DNA from: Eriocheir sinensis
Lineage: Eukaryota > Arthropoda > Malacostraca > Decapoda > Varunidae
DNA length: 64,000 nucleotides
Direction: 5' to 3'
Assembly: GCF_024679095.1 (NCBI RefSeq)
Contig: NC_066522.1
Location: 16,156,829 to 16,220,828, forward strand
The notes beneath the pieces were generated by a model. That model was given only the letters and a program-made list of their open reading frames with translations. It was not told the origin of the DNA and did no database searches. Below are positions 1 to 10,199 of the stretch, piece after piece. Both the position numbers and the translations under genes were made by a program. Position 1 is the first letter of the stretch. Each line of letters opens with the position of its first letter.

Positions 1-196
1 AAGCACTCATATTTGTCAAGGCTTTCATAAGAGCTGTGGGCATTTCCATGGATAGTTATATGGCCCTGGTGGTATATTGACAAAGCTTCTATGTACCATG
101 AACGTGAACAAAAAGACTCATGAGAACCCGATTAATCTCCTCGTCGGCCTTTGGATACAGCTGAGGTGAGAGGCGGAAGCGTCTGCATGAGGATAC
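1..196 (-). mobile_element. Rpt-B copy 1, cut by window edge
   Basis: Member of the commonest dispersed family here (Rpt-B, about 200-240 bp, both orientations). Read on the minus strand it contains the family landmarks: an end resembling TATTCTCAGACGCTTCCG, a block GATTAATCGGGTTCTCATGA, a block CACGTTCATGGT, and GGAAATGCCC further on. The ends of the family resemble each other in inverted orientation, so a MITE is the best guess. No coding capacity. The left end lies outside the window. Confidence 0.7.
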
Positions 197-459
197 TGAC
201 CTATATCTCTGTTCAAAAGCTCCGATGTTTCTCCCAAATGTTTCGCCGTGGCTGAATAATAATTGTTTGTACTTTTAATGATACGCAATGGCCAGCAGTT
301 TGTGTGTTGGCTTAAAGTTGAGTTTTATTGCATCACTGGACATGAATTGTTATTTATGTTATTGTTTTTATTGTTGCAATATTATATGCCTGTGATCATG
401 TAGCCAATTAAGTGATCTACCTATATACTTAATTATCTAACTTTTGATATATCTCTACC

Positions 460-572
460 TCTGTTTATCTGTCTACCTATCTATCGTTCTATCTATCTAT
501 TAATTTATCTATAGTTATCTGTATAGAGTACCTATTTATCTGTCTATCTATCTACCTGTGTGTATCTATATC
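460..572. repeat. degenerate (TATC)n tetranucleotide repeat
   Basis: Repeated TCTATCTA/TCTACCTA words with many substitutions. The short open frames across it are artefacts of the repeat. The remainder of 200-785 is AT-rich and shows no gene or element I can support. Confidence 0.8.
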
Positions 573-785
573 ATTCAGCTAGTCAGTCAGCCACCCACTC
601 TATCAATCTATACTTATATTTGCAAGTGCAGGTGCTCTCAACACATCTACTCCCAGCACTACGTCTACCCACCTCACCTATCGTTGCTTATCCCTCGTCT
701 CTCAACCTTGTCGAACGCGCTAACAATCATATTTTTTGGTCATTTTTTAGAATACATATCTATTATAAAGTTATAAAGCCCAGCA

Positions 786-850
786 ACCTACGAGCGAAAG
801 GCTTCAGGCAGGCGAACTGAGGCGCCGAGACGTTTAAGAATGCGGGCTCT
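786..850 (+). mobile_element. Rpt-B fragment (right end)
   Basis: Matches the right end of the 62.2-62.5 kb copy: AGGCTT, then GGCGAACTGA, then ACGTTTAAGAATGCGGG. Followed at 850-1060 by a short CpG-rich stretch containing an ATGGCGGG word, with no supported gene. 1060-1540 is AT-rich and featureless except a small GC-rich patch near 1370-1425. Confidence 0.55.
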
Positions 851-1541
851 GGTCTGTCTAGCTAAGAAACATGGCGGGTGTGAGGAAGTGTCAGCCGAGA
901 ATGTCATGCACGGCCAAGGGGGAGCCAAATCATCCGTCGTGCCCACGTGACTGCTGATAAAGACGAGGCGCGGTGACATTCCCGACGCGCCGCCGCCACC
1001 CTGCCTGATAGCGGCGTCTGGGGCTCGGCGGCTCGACGCTGCATTATAATCATATTCCGATTGTTTTTCACTAGTTAACGCGGATATTGCATTATTGGAT
1101 CCTTTAACCGTGCTGTACATAGATAATTTAAGAAAAGGCTTAGTTTGTAGATAATATTACTGATGAAACATGTAAGTACCAGTTTATCAAAGACAATTAA
1201 AATCATCATACTTATTGTGCCATCAATCTGAAATCCTTGAAAACTGAATAAATTGAAATATTATGATTATCCAATTTTTTTTATTTGTATTTCACTTTAT
1301 ATTGAGGTTGCATTATCAAGAGTGAATACTGATTTACAACTGTCGAGGCTTTATCTACCACAATGCAAGGCCGGCGATCCAGCAGCGGCGCCGTGATAGC
1401 AGCAGCGCCGGCGTGTCATGGCCGCGCCTCTTATCTATAATACACTTACTTATATATTTTTTCCACTCTCCACAATATATATTTATGACGTCACATATCT
1501 ATTTGGCGCCCCGTGGGTCAATAGTCCGTATCCTTAAACGT

Positions 1542-1690
1542 ATCAGGTATAAGGACACCTCTCCTCCCGAAATTGACCCCTCTTTCGGCAACCTCTTTTG
1601 GATTCTTTTTTAGGAGCAGCGAGTAGCGGGCTTTTTTTTATTGTTGTTTTCTTTTTTTTGTGCCCTTGAGCGGCACTACACTTCACTTAT
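1542..1690 (+). mobile_element. Rpt-A copy 1
   Basis: Rpt-A landmarks in order: GGACACCTCTCCTCCCGAAA, TTGACC..CTCTTTCGGC, GGAGCAGCGAGTAGCGGGC, a T-rich run, then TGCCCTTGAGC. In other copies the element ends CTGTCTCCTTTGCTGTAAAA with an A-rich tail, suggesting retroposition. This copy lost that end and runs into CACTACACTTC. Non-coding. Confidence 0.75.
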
Positions 1691-1880
1691 TTGAAAAGCC
1701 CCTCGTAGAAGCGAATGGGATTTTCATGGACGGTTTCGTGATCCTAGTGATGATAGTTTTATCCGGCTTTTGCATCTTCAACGGGAAAATCACCCACGAA
1801 AACCCGGTTAATCTTCTCTGTGGCCTTGGGAAATAGTCGTAATAGGAGCCCGGCACGTTTAAGAATATGGACTTCTATCA
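1691..1880 (-). mobile_element. Rpt-B copy
   Basis: Minus-strand Rpt-B. Landmarks on the plus strand are GGATTTTCATGGACGG, CCCGGTTAATCTTCTCTGTG, GCCTTGGGAAATAG and the end TTTAAGAATATGG. It directly abuts the Rpt-A copy to its left. 1880-2160 shows no further feature beyond T-runs. Confidence 0.7.
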
Positions 1881-2205
1881 TACGTTTTTTTCTTCGATGT
1901 AACTCTCCTCCACACGTTCTAAATAGTTTTTTTTTTCTAGATAAACAAGGACATGGAGGTTATTTTTTTTCTTTTATAAATTTCACCACTTACATCTGAC
2001 GTCAAAATGAACACGTTACACAAAGGGATGTCAAGTCAACTTCATTCATTATGCATACACGGTGACCTCAAAGACATTCATTTACCTTTCAAAGCCATTA
2101 TTATGTTGGGGAACAAGGGACAGTAGGCCAGAGCAGATATAAGAGTCACGGTGCATTGTGAATGGTTTTCTTTTTTATGTTATCAGACGATTGTGGCTGA
2201 GGCAT

Positions 2206-2311
2206 TAGGGGCAGAGGGAAGATAGGGGCAGAGGGAAGATAGGGGCAGAGGGAAGATAGGGGCAGAGGGAAGATAGGGGCAGAGGGAAGATAGGGGCAGA
2301 GGGAAGATAGA
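2206..2311 (+). repeat. 17-bp minisatellite, about 6 copies
   Basis: Unit TAGGGGCAGAGGGAAGA repeats at an exact 17-bp period from 2206. It forms the left part of a much longer G-rich domain. The proline/serine-rich minus-strand open frames here simply translate this repeat. Confidence 0.95.
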
Positions 2312-3555
2312 GGCAAGGAAGAGGAAGGAAAAAGGAGGGGCTGAGGTGCGGGGGGCAGGAGGGCGGCAATAAGGAGCAGGGGGCAAGGGGGTCTCAGTGA
2401 GGGGGGGGGCAACAGACAAGTATTTTTTTTATTTCAAGATTTTTTCTTATTAATTAGGGGGAGAGGGAAGACACTGACGGGGATGAGGAGGGAAGAGTGA
2501 GGGGCTGAGGTGCGGGGGCAGGAGGGCGGCACAAGGAGCAGGGGGTCAGGGGTGTGAGTGAGGGGGCGACACACACAGGTATTACAGTCTGGGGGACGGG
2601 TCGGGTGTTGGAGCAAGGAGGGGCAAGGGGTGTGAGTGAGGGGGGACACACACACAGGTATTACAGTCTGGGGGACGGGTTGGGGGCTTAGGAGCGAGGA
2701 GCGGTAGGGGAGAGGGGGCAGGAGAGCAGGGACGGTGGTGACAGACAGACAGACAGGCCGTGGAGCGTAAGGGAAAACGGGCCGGGAACTCTGGGACGGG
2801 GAACAGGAGTACTATGTGTGGGGGGCGGGCGGGGGGGGGGCGGGGCTGGGAGGGAGGGGAGGACAAACGTATAGGCAGTGTGGAGGAAGGAAGGGTCGGG
2901 GGCGGTGGGAGGGGGGGAGGGGGGGAGGAGCATGGGAGGGAGGGGGGTAGAACACAGACACAGCAGTACATTGACGACGGGAGAACTGAGTGGGGGGAGC
3001 GGGAGGGGGTGAGAGGGGTGGGGGGGCAAACGTAGGCAGTGTGGCGGAAGGGTCTGGGGCGGGGAAGGGGAGGGGGCAGAAGGACTACATGGATGAGGAG
3101 ACAGACAGACCCAGTACATTGACGACAGGAGGACTGCGTGGGGGGAGCGAAGGGGAGTAGAGGGGAACTGCCGTAGGGTGGGGGAAACTGACGTAGGATC
3201 GGGGCTATGGGGGTAGGGTGGGGAGGAGCACGATTGGTAGAGGGGACAGGAAGTTTATATAGGTGTGGAAAAACAGACAGACACACGGCAGTAAATTGTG
3301 GGGGGGAGGAAGGATCGGGGGCGGTGGGTGGGGGGAGGAGCAGTGGAGAGTGGGGGAGGGGGGGCAAGGGGACAACATAGGAAGGGGGTCAACACGCGGA
3401 GAAGGGAGGACAGACGCAGACAGACAATCGCAGGTCCATACACAGGGTCGGAAGCTATAGGGAGGTACGGGGAGAGGGAGAGGGGGGGTACAGGGGGTCA
3501 ACTTAGGGGATAGGGGGGGGGGGGAGGACTGACACAGAGAAACAATCGCAGGTCG
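2312..3555. repeat. G-rich degenerate tandem-repeat domain
   Basis: About 1.25 kb with extreme G excess on the plus strand and many G3-G9 runs. Diverged repeats are visible: the word GGTATTACAGTCTGGGGGAC at 2579 and 2658 (79 bp apart); AGTACATTGACGAC near 2965 and 3113; CAATCGCAGGTC near 3425 and 3544. This fits an old, eroded minisatellite. Many potential G-quadruplex motifs. Not coding in any frame I would trust. Confidence 0.8.
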
Positions 3556-3556
3556 T

Positions 3557-3592
3557 CCACACACACACACAAACACACACACACACACACAG
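3557..3592. repeat. (CA)n microsatellite
   Basis: Near-perfect CA run with one AAA interruption. The CpG-containing stretch just right of it holds an ACAATGGCGGACC word (YY1-like ATGGCG at 3626). Confidence 0.95.
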
Positions 3593-3694
3593 CTGTTTAC
3601 GCGTTCGCTCGCCGGCCAGCACACAATGGCGGACCACGTGGCGAGTGTGACACGGGCGCGGAGATTTAAAGCTGATAGACGCTTGGACGGCCCG

Positions 3695-3740
3695 GCGGAG
3701 GAGGAGGAGGAGGAGGAGGAGGAGAGGAGGAGGAGGAGAC
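3695..3740. repeat. (GGA)n microsatellite
   Basis: Repeated GGA/GAGGA triplets on the plus strand, separated from the CA run by about 100 bp of CpG-rich sequence. Confidence 0.95.
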
Positions 3741-3911
3741 AGTATAGACACACCTGGCGCGCGGAGGTCATTTATTGAATACTCGTGCGAGGAGAGAGAA
3801 AAAAAAAGGTGTGAGGGAACGCCGCGACACGATAAGCAATGTCACGCCTGCAAGCTTTATATTCACCACGCGGACCTGAGCATAAAAGTATAAAGCAACA
3901 TGGATGGCTAG

Positions 3912-4262
3912 ACACAGACATGGCATGGGAAGTGTTTAGCGGTGATGGTGGTGGTGATAGGCTGATAGATACAGATAGAGGTCGATAGAGGACAGAGGGA
4001 AAATAATCTGATCATACGCCGTCACCTCCAAGCACAAAGGTAGACAGGACATAAACAGGGCCTATAGCGGTGGTGATGGTGGTGGTGCCTGGCTGAGAGA
4101 GAGAGATAGATAGATAGTTAGAGGTAGACAAAGGGAAGGAAGAGGAATTGATTTAAGGCCGTAACCTGCATGTATACGGAGAGAGGCATGGCATAGGAAT
4201 AGCTTAACGGTGATGGTGGTGGTGCCGGACAGAGATAGACAGAGAATCAACCCGTAACCTAT
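3912..4262 (+). repeat. tandem repeat, about 3 diverged units of 120-150 bp
   Basis: Three successive blocks each contain ATGGCATRGGA or an equivalent, a CGGTGATGGTGGTGGTG core (near 3940, 4070 and 4208), a GATAGATA-rich part and a CCGTAACCT or CCGTCACCT word. Substitutions and small indels separate the units. No coding signal. Confidence 0.75.
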
Positions 4263-4570
4263 AAGAAAAAAAAAAAACAAGAGTATAAATCTGAACTCGA
4301 AAATATGTCAGCAAGTGGGAAGAGCAAGGAAACTTATAATATGACGTTCATGCATATGTAATCAAACGAGGATGAAAACTGTATTATCATCCAATTAAGA
4401 CAAGACAAGACTCTCAACTGGATGCCTGAAGTGAGTAATTATTTGCAGAGGCGGCCTGACCAATAAGAATCTGCCCGACCCTCATTAGCAACTTTCTCCG
4501 CAGATGTCTTGGCTGGGAGGTTGGCAGACCGACACCGTAAATACGAATGTTGTGAAGCTATATAAGGTCG

Positions 4571-4880
4571 GTATTCTGAGACGCTTCCTCCTCTCATGTC
4601 AAGTATAATTCCAAAGAGCGAAAAGGGGACTCATCGGGTTCTAATGTGTTTTTTTTTTCACGTTCATGGTATACAGAAGGAGGGTCAAACTACCATCAGG
4701 AGCAGCGAGTAGCGGGCTTTTTTTTTATTGTTGTTTCTTTTTTGTGTGTGCCCTTGTGCTGTCTCCTTTGCTGTATAAAAGATAAAAAAATAAATCAGGG
4801 TCATATACTTAATTCTGGAAGTCCCCCCCCCTTGTCAGATGTGTGTGCTTGGGGACCGAAATGTTTAAGAAATGGCACTG
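4571..4880 (+). mobile_element. Rpt-B copy interrupted by Rpt-A
   Basis: Left end TATTCTGAGACGCTTCC at 4572 and right end CCGAAATGTTTAAG near 4857-4870. The normal continuous family sequence (ACTACCACCAGGGTCAT in other copies) is split here by the Rpt-A copy at 4697-4794. Confidence 0.85.
4697..4794 (+). mobile_element. Rpt-A copy nested in Rpt-B
   Basis: Contains GGAGCAGCGAGTAGCGGGC, the T-rich run, TGCCCTTGTGCTGTCTCC and an A-rich tail. The word ATCAGG lies at both junctions (4696 region and about 4795), a possible 6-bp target-site duplication. This copy starts at the GGAGCAGCG block, so it is 5'-truncated compared with the copies at 38.2 and 40.9 kb. Confidence 0.85.
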
Positions 4881-4885
4881 AGGCT

Positions 4886-5327
4886 CGTATTCTCAGACAT
4901 TTTCAGCTCTCACATCAACTATTTCGAAGGGCTACAATGGCGAACAAGCATGAAAAACTAAATTCAATAAGCCGCCTACAGGACAGTGCCACGGGAGCTC
5001 CTGAGGTTGAGGCACTAATAAGGTCATAATTCTTAGACGCTTCCGCTTCTCCATCAACAAAACTAAATTCAATAAGCCGCCTACAGGACAGTGCCACGGG
5101 AGCTCCTGAGGTTGAGGCACTAATAAGGTCATAATTTTCAGACGTTTCCGCCTCTCACATAAACAACAAACACGGAAAAGGATATAAAATGCGTTCTCAT
5201 GTGTGTTCGCTTTGTCATCCTACCACCAGGGTCATATAATTACCCCTGGAAATGCCAACAACTCCTACGAAAGCCTTGGCAAATGTGTGTGCATGCTTGG
5301 GTGCCGAAAAGATTAACAGCATGGCCC
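4886..5327 (+). mobile_element. Rpt-B copy with internal 105-bp tandem duplication
   Basis: Starts TATTCTCAGACATTTTCAG and ends near GTGCCGAAAAGATTAACAGC. The block AACTAAATTCAATAAGCCGC followed by CTACAGGACAGTGCCACGGG occurs at 4956 and again exactly 105 bp later at 5061, so the element is longer than normal. The minus-strand open frames across it are repetitive. Confidence 0.8.
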
Positions 5328-5870
5328 TAAAGCTAAAACCCTGAGAGGAAGGGAGTAAACGCCTTAAAAGTCTTCGGGCCGGGGGAAGCGAAGTATAGGG
5401 GTACATTTAAAGAGATAGTAAGGGGTTTAAAACTCTTAGAGGCGAGAATACAGGCTCCAAAAACGCTTATTGACGCACTAAAACTCTTGAAGGCCCAGTA
5501 TAGGCTCCAACATTTGAGGAGGGGGTAATCGAGGCATATCAAAAGCTGTTGGGTAAAAGGTTTTAACTCAAGTCTTTTACATGGCAGCAGAGGCACAGAA
5601 ACATTAACGAGGTCAGCACATGCACTAACTCTTGTGGCGAGGAGGACGGGGGCAGAAAAGGGACACAAAACTTCTTAGGAGGGGGCACAAGAACCTCTGC
5701 TTATGTCATGACCTCTGACCCGACACTCGCTCTCTCTTTGTCTCTCTGATCGGCGGTAACAATATATAGGAGGTTATAAATGTGCATGGAGGTCTATTTC
5801 CCTCTTGCAGATCATCCTTTCCTTGTTTATTTTTTTATATATGAACGAGTAAAAAAGTAAAAAGGGAAAT
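5328..5870. other. no supported feature
   Basis: Moderately AT-rich DNA with a weak internal repeat: AAAACTCTTAGAGGCGAGAAT and AAAACTCTTGAAGGCCCAGTA style words recur near 5430 and 5480, each followed by AGGCTCCAA. The 111-aa minus-strand frame here matches nothing I recognise. Confidence 0.4.
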
Positions 5871-6150
5871 CGGAGAGGGAGGAGGAGGAGGAGGAAGACC
5901 ACGAGATGATGGAAGAGGAGGAAAAGGAAGAAGAGGAAATTGAGGGGTGTGGAGGAGGGGGAGGAAGATGACGAGAAGATGGAAGAGGAGGAAAAGGAAG
6001 AAGAGGAAATTGAGGGGTATGGAGGAGGAGGAAGATGACGAGAAGATGGAAGAGGAGGAAAAGGAAGAAGAGGAAATTGAGGGGTATGGAGGAGGAGGAG
6101 GAAGATGACGAGAAGATGGAAGAGGAGGAAAAGGAAGAAGAGGAAATATG
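5870..6150 (+). repeat. about 70-bp purine minisatellite, 4 copies
   Basis: The word GGAAGAGGAGGAAAAGGAAG starts at 5911, 5981, 6048 and 6118 (periods 70, 67, 70). Units are linked by GAAATTGAGGGGTATGGAGG. Almost pure purine on the plus strand. The serine/proline-rich frames on the minus strand are repeat translations. Confidence 0.92.
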
Positions 6151-6204
6151 ACAAAAGAGGAAAATGACAAATAAAAAACTAATTATTCTCATCCTATTTA
6201 TGAA

Positions 6205-7160
6205 CAACCTCTTCCCAACACGCACCCCCCCACTGACCCCCCTACCCACATGCCCCCTCACCCCCATCTCCCCCTAACTCCCCACCCACCCGCATCATCC
6301 ATCATCTTCCCCCTCACCCACCATCACTTTCATTCCCCAGGCCCACTCTCACCCCCCCTTCCCTTTCGTCCCTTCTCTCTCCCCCCTGCCCCCCCTAACC
6401 GGTCCTGGGCTCACAACCTTCCAGTCAGTTAGGTCCTCCTCCATGTTTTCACACCCCGAGTCCCTCCCTTCCCTTCCCCCCTCCTTCCCTTCAGCCCCTA
6501 CTGCCGGCCCTCTCTGCCCTCTCTCTCTCTCCTTTCCCGCTTGCCTATTTCTCTCTCCCTCTTTCTGTTTCTCTCTGGTCCACTCTTTGCCCATTTACTA
6601 ATCGCTCTAGCTCTCTCCACCCTTCTCTTTTTCTCCTTATCTAACTCCCTTTCTGGCCTCTTCCACCTCTTTCAGCTCCTTTGTTCCACCTCTCTGATAC
6701 CTTCTAGCCCTCTTTATCCCTCTTATCCGATTTACTCCACCCCATTTACACTTTCTGGTCCACTTAATCCCTCTAATCCTCTTTACTCCACTACTCTTGA
6801 CATTTTCTGGCGCACTGTATCCCTCTCATCCGCTTTAATCCACCCATTTTGACACATTCTGCCCCACTTGATTTCTCTGGCACTCTCGCTGGCTCACTCC
6901 AGTCTGCTAATACGTTCTGTCCCACTCCACAACTACTCTCTCTCTCTTCTCTTTCTGGCGTTCTCCACTCCTCCCCCTTTTTCTCCCGGTCACGCCATCT
7001 CTCCTCTCGCTCCCTGAACCACACCACTCCACCCCTCCCACCCCTCTCTCTCTTCTTGGTTCCCTTTTCCTCCCTCCTGACCGTCTCCGGCCCTCTCCAC
7101 AACTCCCTTTTCTTCCTCGCCCACTTCGCCTCCCTCGCCCTCTTCCCGGCCCACTCCACA
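6205..7160. repeat. long polypyrimidine (C/T-rich) tract
   Basis: About 950 bp strongly biased to C and T on the plus strand. The middle part contains eroded tandem repeats with words such as TTTCTGGTCCACTT, TTTACTCCAC and ACATTCTG (about 6560-6870). Reading frames in all phases are low-complexity Ser/Leu/Pro. Possible triplex-forming DNA next to the CpG-rich region that follows. Confidence 0.75.
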
Positions 7161-9060
7161 ACAGGTGCTCCGCTGCCGTCGCCGCAATCCGCACTACCAA
7201 TCTAGCCTAATCACGAGCAGAAAATGTCACATAATTGCTGGCGGTGCTCGCGGCGCCATCTTCGACTCTACGTGGCCCTGTCCAAGGTTCGCTCTCCCCT
7301 GCCGCGCCGCTGGTCCTTGCGCCCCTCTGCCACCTCCTTTGAAAGAATAGTTGCTGGTGGCTTTCAACTTGTGTATTACGAATTATTTGTGGCCGAGGCG
7401 AGTGGTCGGTGCCAGGCTCGAGAGAGGCCCGGCCAAGGGAGCGACATGAAGGCATACAAATAAGCGAGGCGCTGACCAAGGGTCCTGGCGGCGTGGCGGC
7501 GGCGCGGGGAGGCTGATGAGCGAGGGTCGTCGTCTGTGAGCGAACGCGGTGCGCCTGAGAAAGGTTGGTAACGAACCCCCGAGGCGAGGTGGGGGACCGC
7601 CGGGGGAGGAGGAGGGGCGGGGGGAAGGGAGGGGTCTGGGAGCGAGGAGCGGCGGTCGACGAGCGTGACGGTGAGAGGGACGTAACCCCGGCACGACAGG
7701 GCGGGTGGGGGACGACCCCTCCAGCGCCGGGTCGAGGAGCAGCGACTCGTCCTCGTAGTGCCGCTCGTCGTGGCCTCGCGAGACGCTGAGAGTCTCGGCG
7801 CGGCCCAGCGGAGGCGCCAGGGGAGGCCACGGCCGCTGTGAAGACGCCGCTAAAGGGAGACAGTCGGCCATTATTTATGAGCGGAGATTGGTAGTTGGCC
7901 AGTCCTGGCAGAGCGGGCCAGCTCGACTCCCGACATAATGGTCGGTGGCCCACTCTGCCGTTCAGGCGAAGGGGAGGCGGCGGGGCTGCCATCAGAAAAC
8001 TGGTACACGCAGGGGAGCCGAGCTGCGGTAAAAACTTTGTGACGCCTTATGAAAACTCCTGAAATATGTTCCCGCTGTCTGGAGGGCAACGACTTTTTCG
8101 TCCGCGTTGCACTTGCAGACAAGAGGCGGAGGCAGATAACGGGAGATAGGACGACACACCGCCGAGTGGAGGGCTGATGATAATGACACAACCGACACGG
8201 TCCCGCGGCCTCAATCTCGCGGCCGCTCAGAGGGAGACGAGACGGAGGCGGCGGCGGCGGCGGCGGCTGGTATAACAACCGACCCAACGCTGCCATAACC
8301 AACTGTGTGCCCTTGACGGAGAGGCGAAGGGGCGACATATTCAAGAGAAGGATAGGAGGAGGAAGGAGGGGGAGACAGAGAGAGAAAGGGAGAGGAAGGG
8401 AGGGAGGGAAGGAGGGTGGGAGGTCGGAAAGGAAAGAGGCAGGGAGTAAGGGAATGAGGGAGGGCAGGAGGGAGGGAAGAGAGAAGGGAGGGGAGGGGGA
8501 TCAATTTGTGGACCGCAAAAAGGGTCCCCCCTGAGAGCGAGATATGTGTTGCCAGGCGGACGCGAGGCACGATCTTCGCCCTTCCACCGCGGGGCACAGA
8601 GGTGGAAGTCGGCGGCAGGTGGCGGGGACCTTGAGGGAACCATTTTATTCAAAGGTTTTTCTTCCTCATATCCGACAGGGGTTACTCAAAGGCCGAGCCC
8701 ATCACAACAGGCGGCGGGAGTTATAATCCACACCAGTCTCCTCGCAGTTTCATGACGACCTGAGGCGCCTACACGACGACCCTCCCGCTGTTGCTTGTCA
8801 CGCCCGGAGACACACACGACGCGGGAAGAACCTCACGTCTCATACTTCAGGTGGCGGCGGCAGCGCACTCACCAGAACCTAATTTATTGATGGAGAAATA
8901 AACGAACCTGCATCGTACCTCCGCCAGCACGGCCAAAGCGCGCGAGTTCCCAAGGTCGGTTACAAAATCAAGAGCTCGACTCACCCTTGGTCCCCGCCGC
9001 CGCCGCCGCCTCCCACGCCGCCGCCACCCCTGCATCTCTTCACATCGCGGACCTGCTTGA
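7161..9060. promoter_or_regulatory. CpG-rich, promoter-like region
   Basis: GC-rich and CpG-rich by eye in contrast to its flanks. Contains a CGCCATCTT (YY1-like, 7254), several CGG/GCC runs, and two good minus-strand 5' splice-site words: AAGGGTGAGTC around 8984 and CTGGTGAGTGC around 8869. A (CT)n run at 9080-9121 reads as GAGA on the minus strand, upstream of those donors. The 261-aa minus-strand frame at 7207-7992 lacks recognisable domains and is more likely a GC-rich accident. A minus-strand first exon is only an inference. Confidence 0.4.
8352..8500 (+). repeat. purine (GGGA/GAGG) low-complexity run
   Basis: About 150 bp of A/G with words GGAGGGAGGGAAGGAGGG inside the CpG-rich region. 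Frames across it are Arg/Gly/Glu-rich artefacts. Confidence 0.8.
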
Positions 9061-9075
9061 TGGCATTACATTGAA

Positions 9076-9079
<4 letters not shown>

Positions 9080-9121
<42 letters not shown>
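9080..9121. repeat. (CT)n microsatellite
   Basis: About 20 perfect CT units. On the minus strand this is a GAGA run bordering the CpG-rich region. 9122-9750 beyond it is partly C-rich (9236-9330) and otherwise unremarkable. Confidence 0.97.
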
Positions 9122-9124
<3 letters not shown>

Positions 9125-9751
9125 GAGGGCCCATGTAGACACGACTTCGCTCCGTCTTCGCTAATCGTTACAAGGAGCGGCTTCGGCGAGTAGAACAATG
9201 ACGAGACGTGTCAAATCCCAACGACACTTGTAATACTCCCTCCCTCCTCCCGCCCTCCCTTGCTACCCCACCTCCCCTCTCTCTCCCTCTCTCCGTCCCT
9301 CCGCTCCGCTCACCCGAACTCCCGTCATTATCTTTCTTATGTCACTTTTTGCGGGAGTTCGCGGCTACCGAGGTGAGGCGACGCTCCATGCAGCCTCCTC
9401 CTCGTCGCTCGGCCGCCACCTGACGCAGACCCATACGCCTCCCGCCTTCCCTCCGCGACGTGGCGTATCTCGGCTTAGTTAAAATGCCAATCGCGATGAG
9501 AAGGGAGGAAGAGGAACGCTAAACTCGCGGCTAATGAGTATCGTTGAAGGTAACACGGAGAGACTTCAATGGAAAGGGGTATTCTGTAGGGCGAATCCTT
9601 AGTTCCTCCGACCTGTCTCCAGTAGTAAATACAAGAAGAATCAAAGACTCGTTGGGGGGACTTTAACCTCGGACCCTTAATAGCTTGGTCTGAATATCTC
9701 GAGAAACACAAGAAGCTCATGTGATCCTGAAGGTAACGTCTCGTGTAGCAT

Positions 9752-9902
9752 GACTCGTATTCTCAGACTCTCAGTTCTCTCACGGCATATTTCTAAAAGC
9801 CAAGCAGGAGGTTGGTCTGGTTCTCACGAGTTTTCACATTCATGGTGCAGAAGCTTTGTCAAATTATCTCTAGACTCAAAACTACCCATGGAAATACACC
9901 AG
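9752..9902 (+). mobile_element. Rpt-B copy, 3'-truncated
   Basis: Starts CGTATTCTCAGACTCTCAG and carries GGTTCTCACGAG, TTCACATTCATGGTGCAG and CTACCCATGGAAATACACC. It stops where the opposite-strand copy at 9903 begins, so the two are in inverted orientation. Confidence 0.75.
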
Positions 9903-10120
9903 GGCCCATATTCTCAAACATTTCGGGCCCCAAACACATACATTTATTAAGGCTTTCGTAGGGGTTTAGGGCATTTCAAAGGGTATTTTAATGACCAAGG
10001 TAGCAGTTTGATCCTTCTTCTGTACCCTAAATCTAAAAAAATACTCATAAGAACACGATTGATCTCCTTGTTGGCCATTGAAAAAAACTGACGTGAGAGG
10101 AGGAAGCGTCTGAGAATACC
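9903..10120 (-). mobile_element. Rpt-B copy, minus strand
   Basis: One end GCCCATATTCTCAAACATTT and the other GGAAGCGTCTGAGAATA, which are imperfect inverted repeats of each other. Internal words GGGCATTTCAAAGGGTA and AACACGATTGATCTCC are the reverse complement of family landmarks. A good copy for defining both ends. Confidence 0.8.
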
Positions 10121-10127
10121 GACCACA

Positions 10128-10195
10128 ACCTCTATACGAAAGCCATATCAGATGTAGGTTTGTGAGTCCTGATAGTTTGGGGGCATGGGCCATGG
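10128..10195 (+). mobile_element. Rpt-B fragment
   Basis: Resembles only the right part of the family (TACGAAAGCCATATCAGATG, then GGGGGCATGGGCC). Weakly conserved. Confidence 0.4.
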
Positions 10196-10199
10196 CTCT

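Noticed and set aside
2582..3367. 261-aa minus-strand Pro-rich frame
   Set aside because: Complement of the G-rich tandem-repeat domain; overlapping frames have the same bias.
7207..7992. 261-aa minus-strand frame starting MAAPPPPL
   Set aside because: Lies in CpG-rich DNA that is open in other frames too; no recognisable domain. More likely promoter or UTR sequence.
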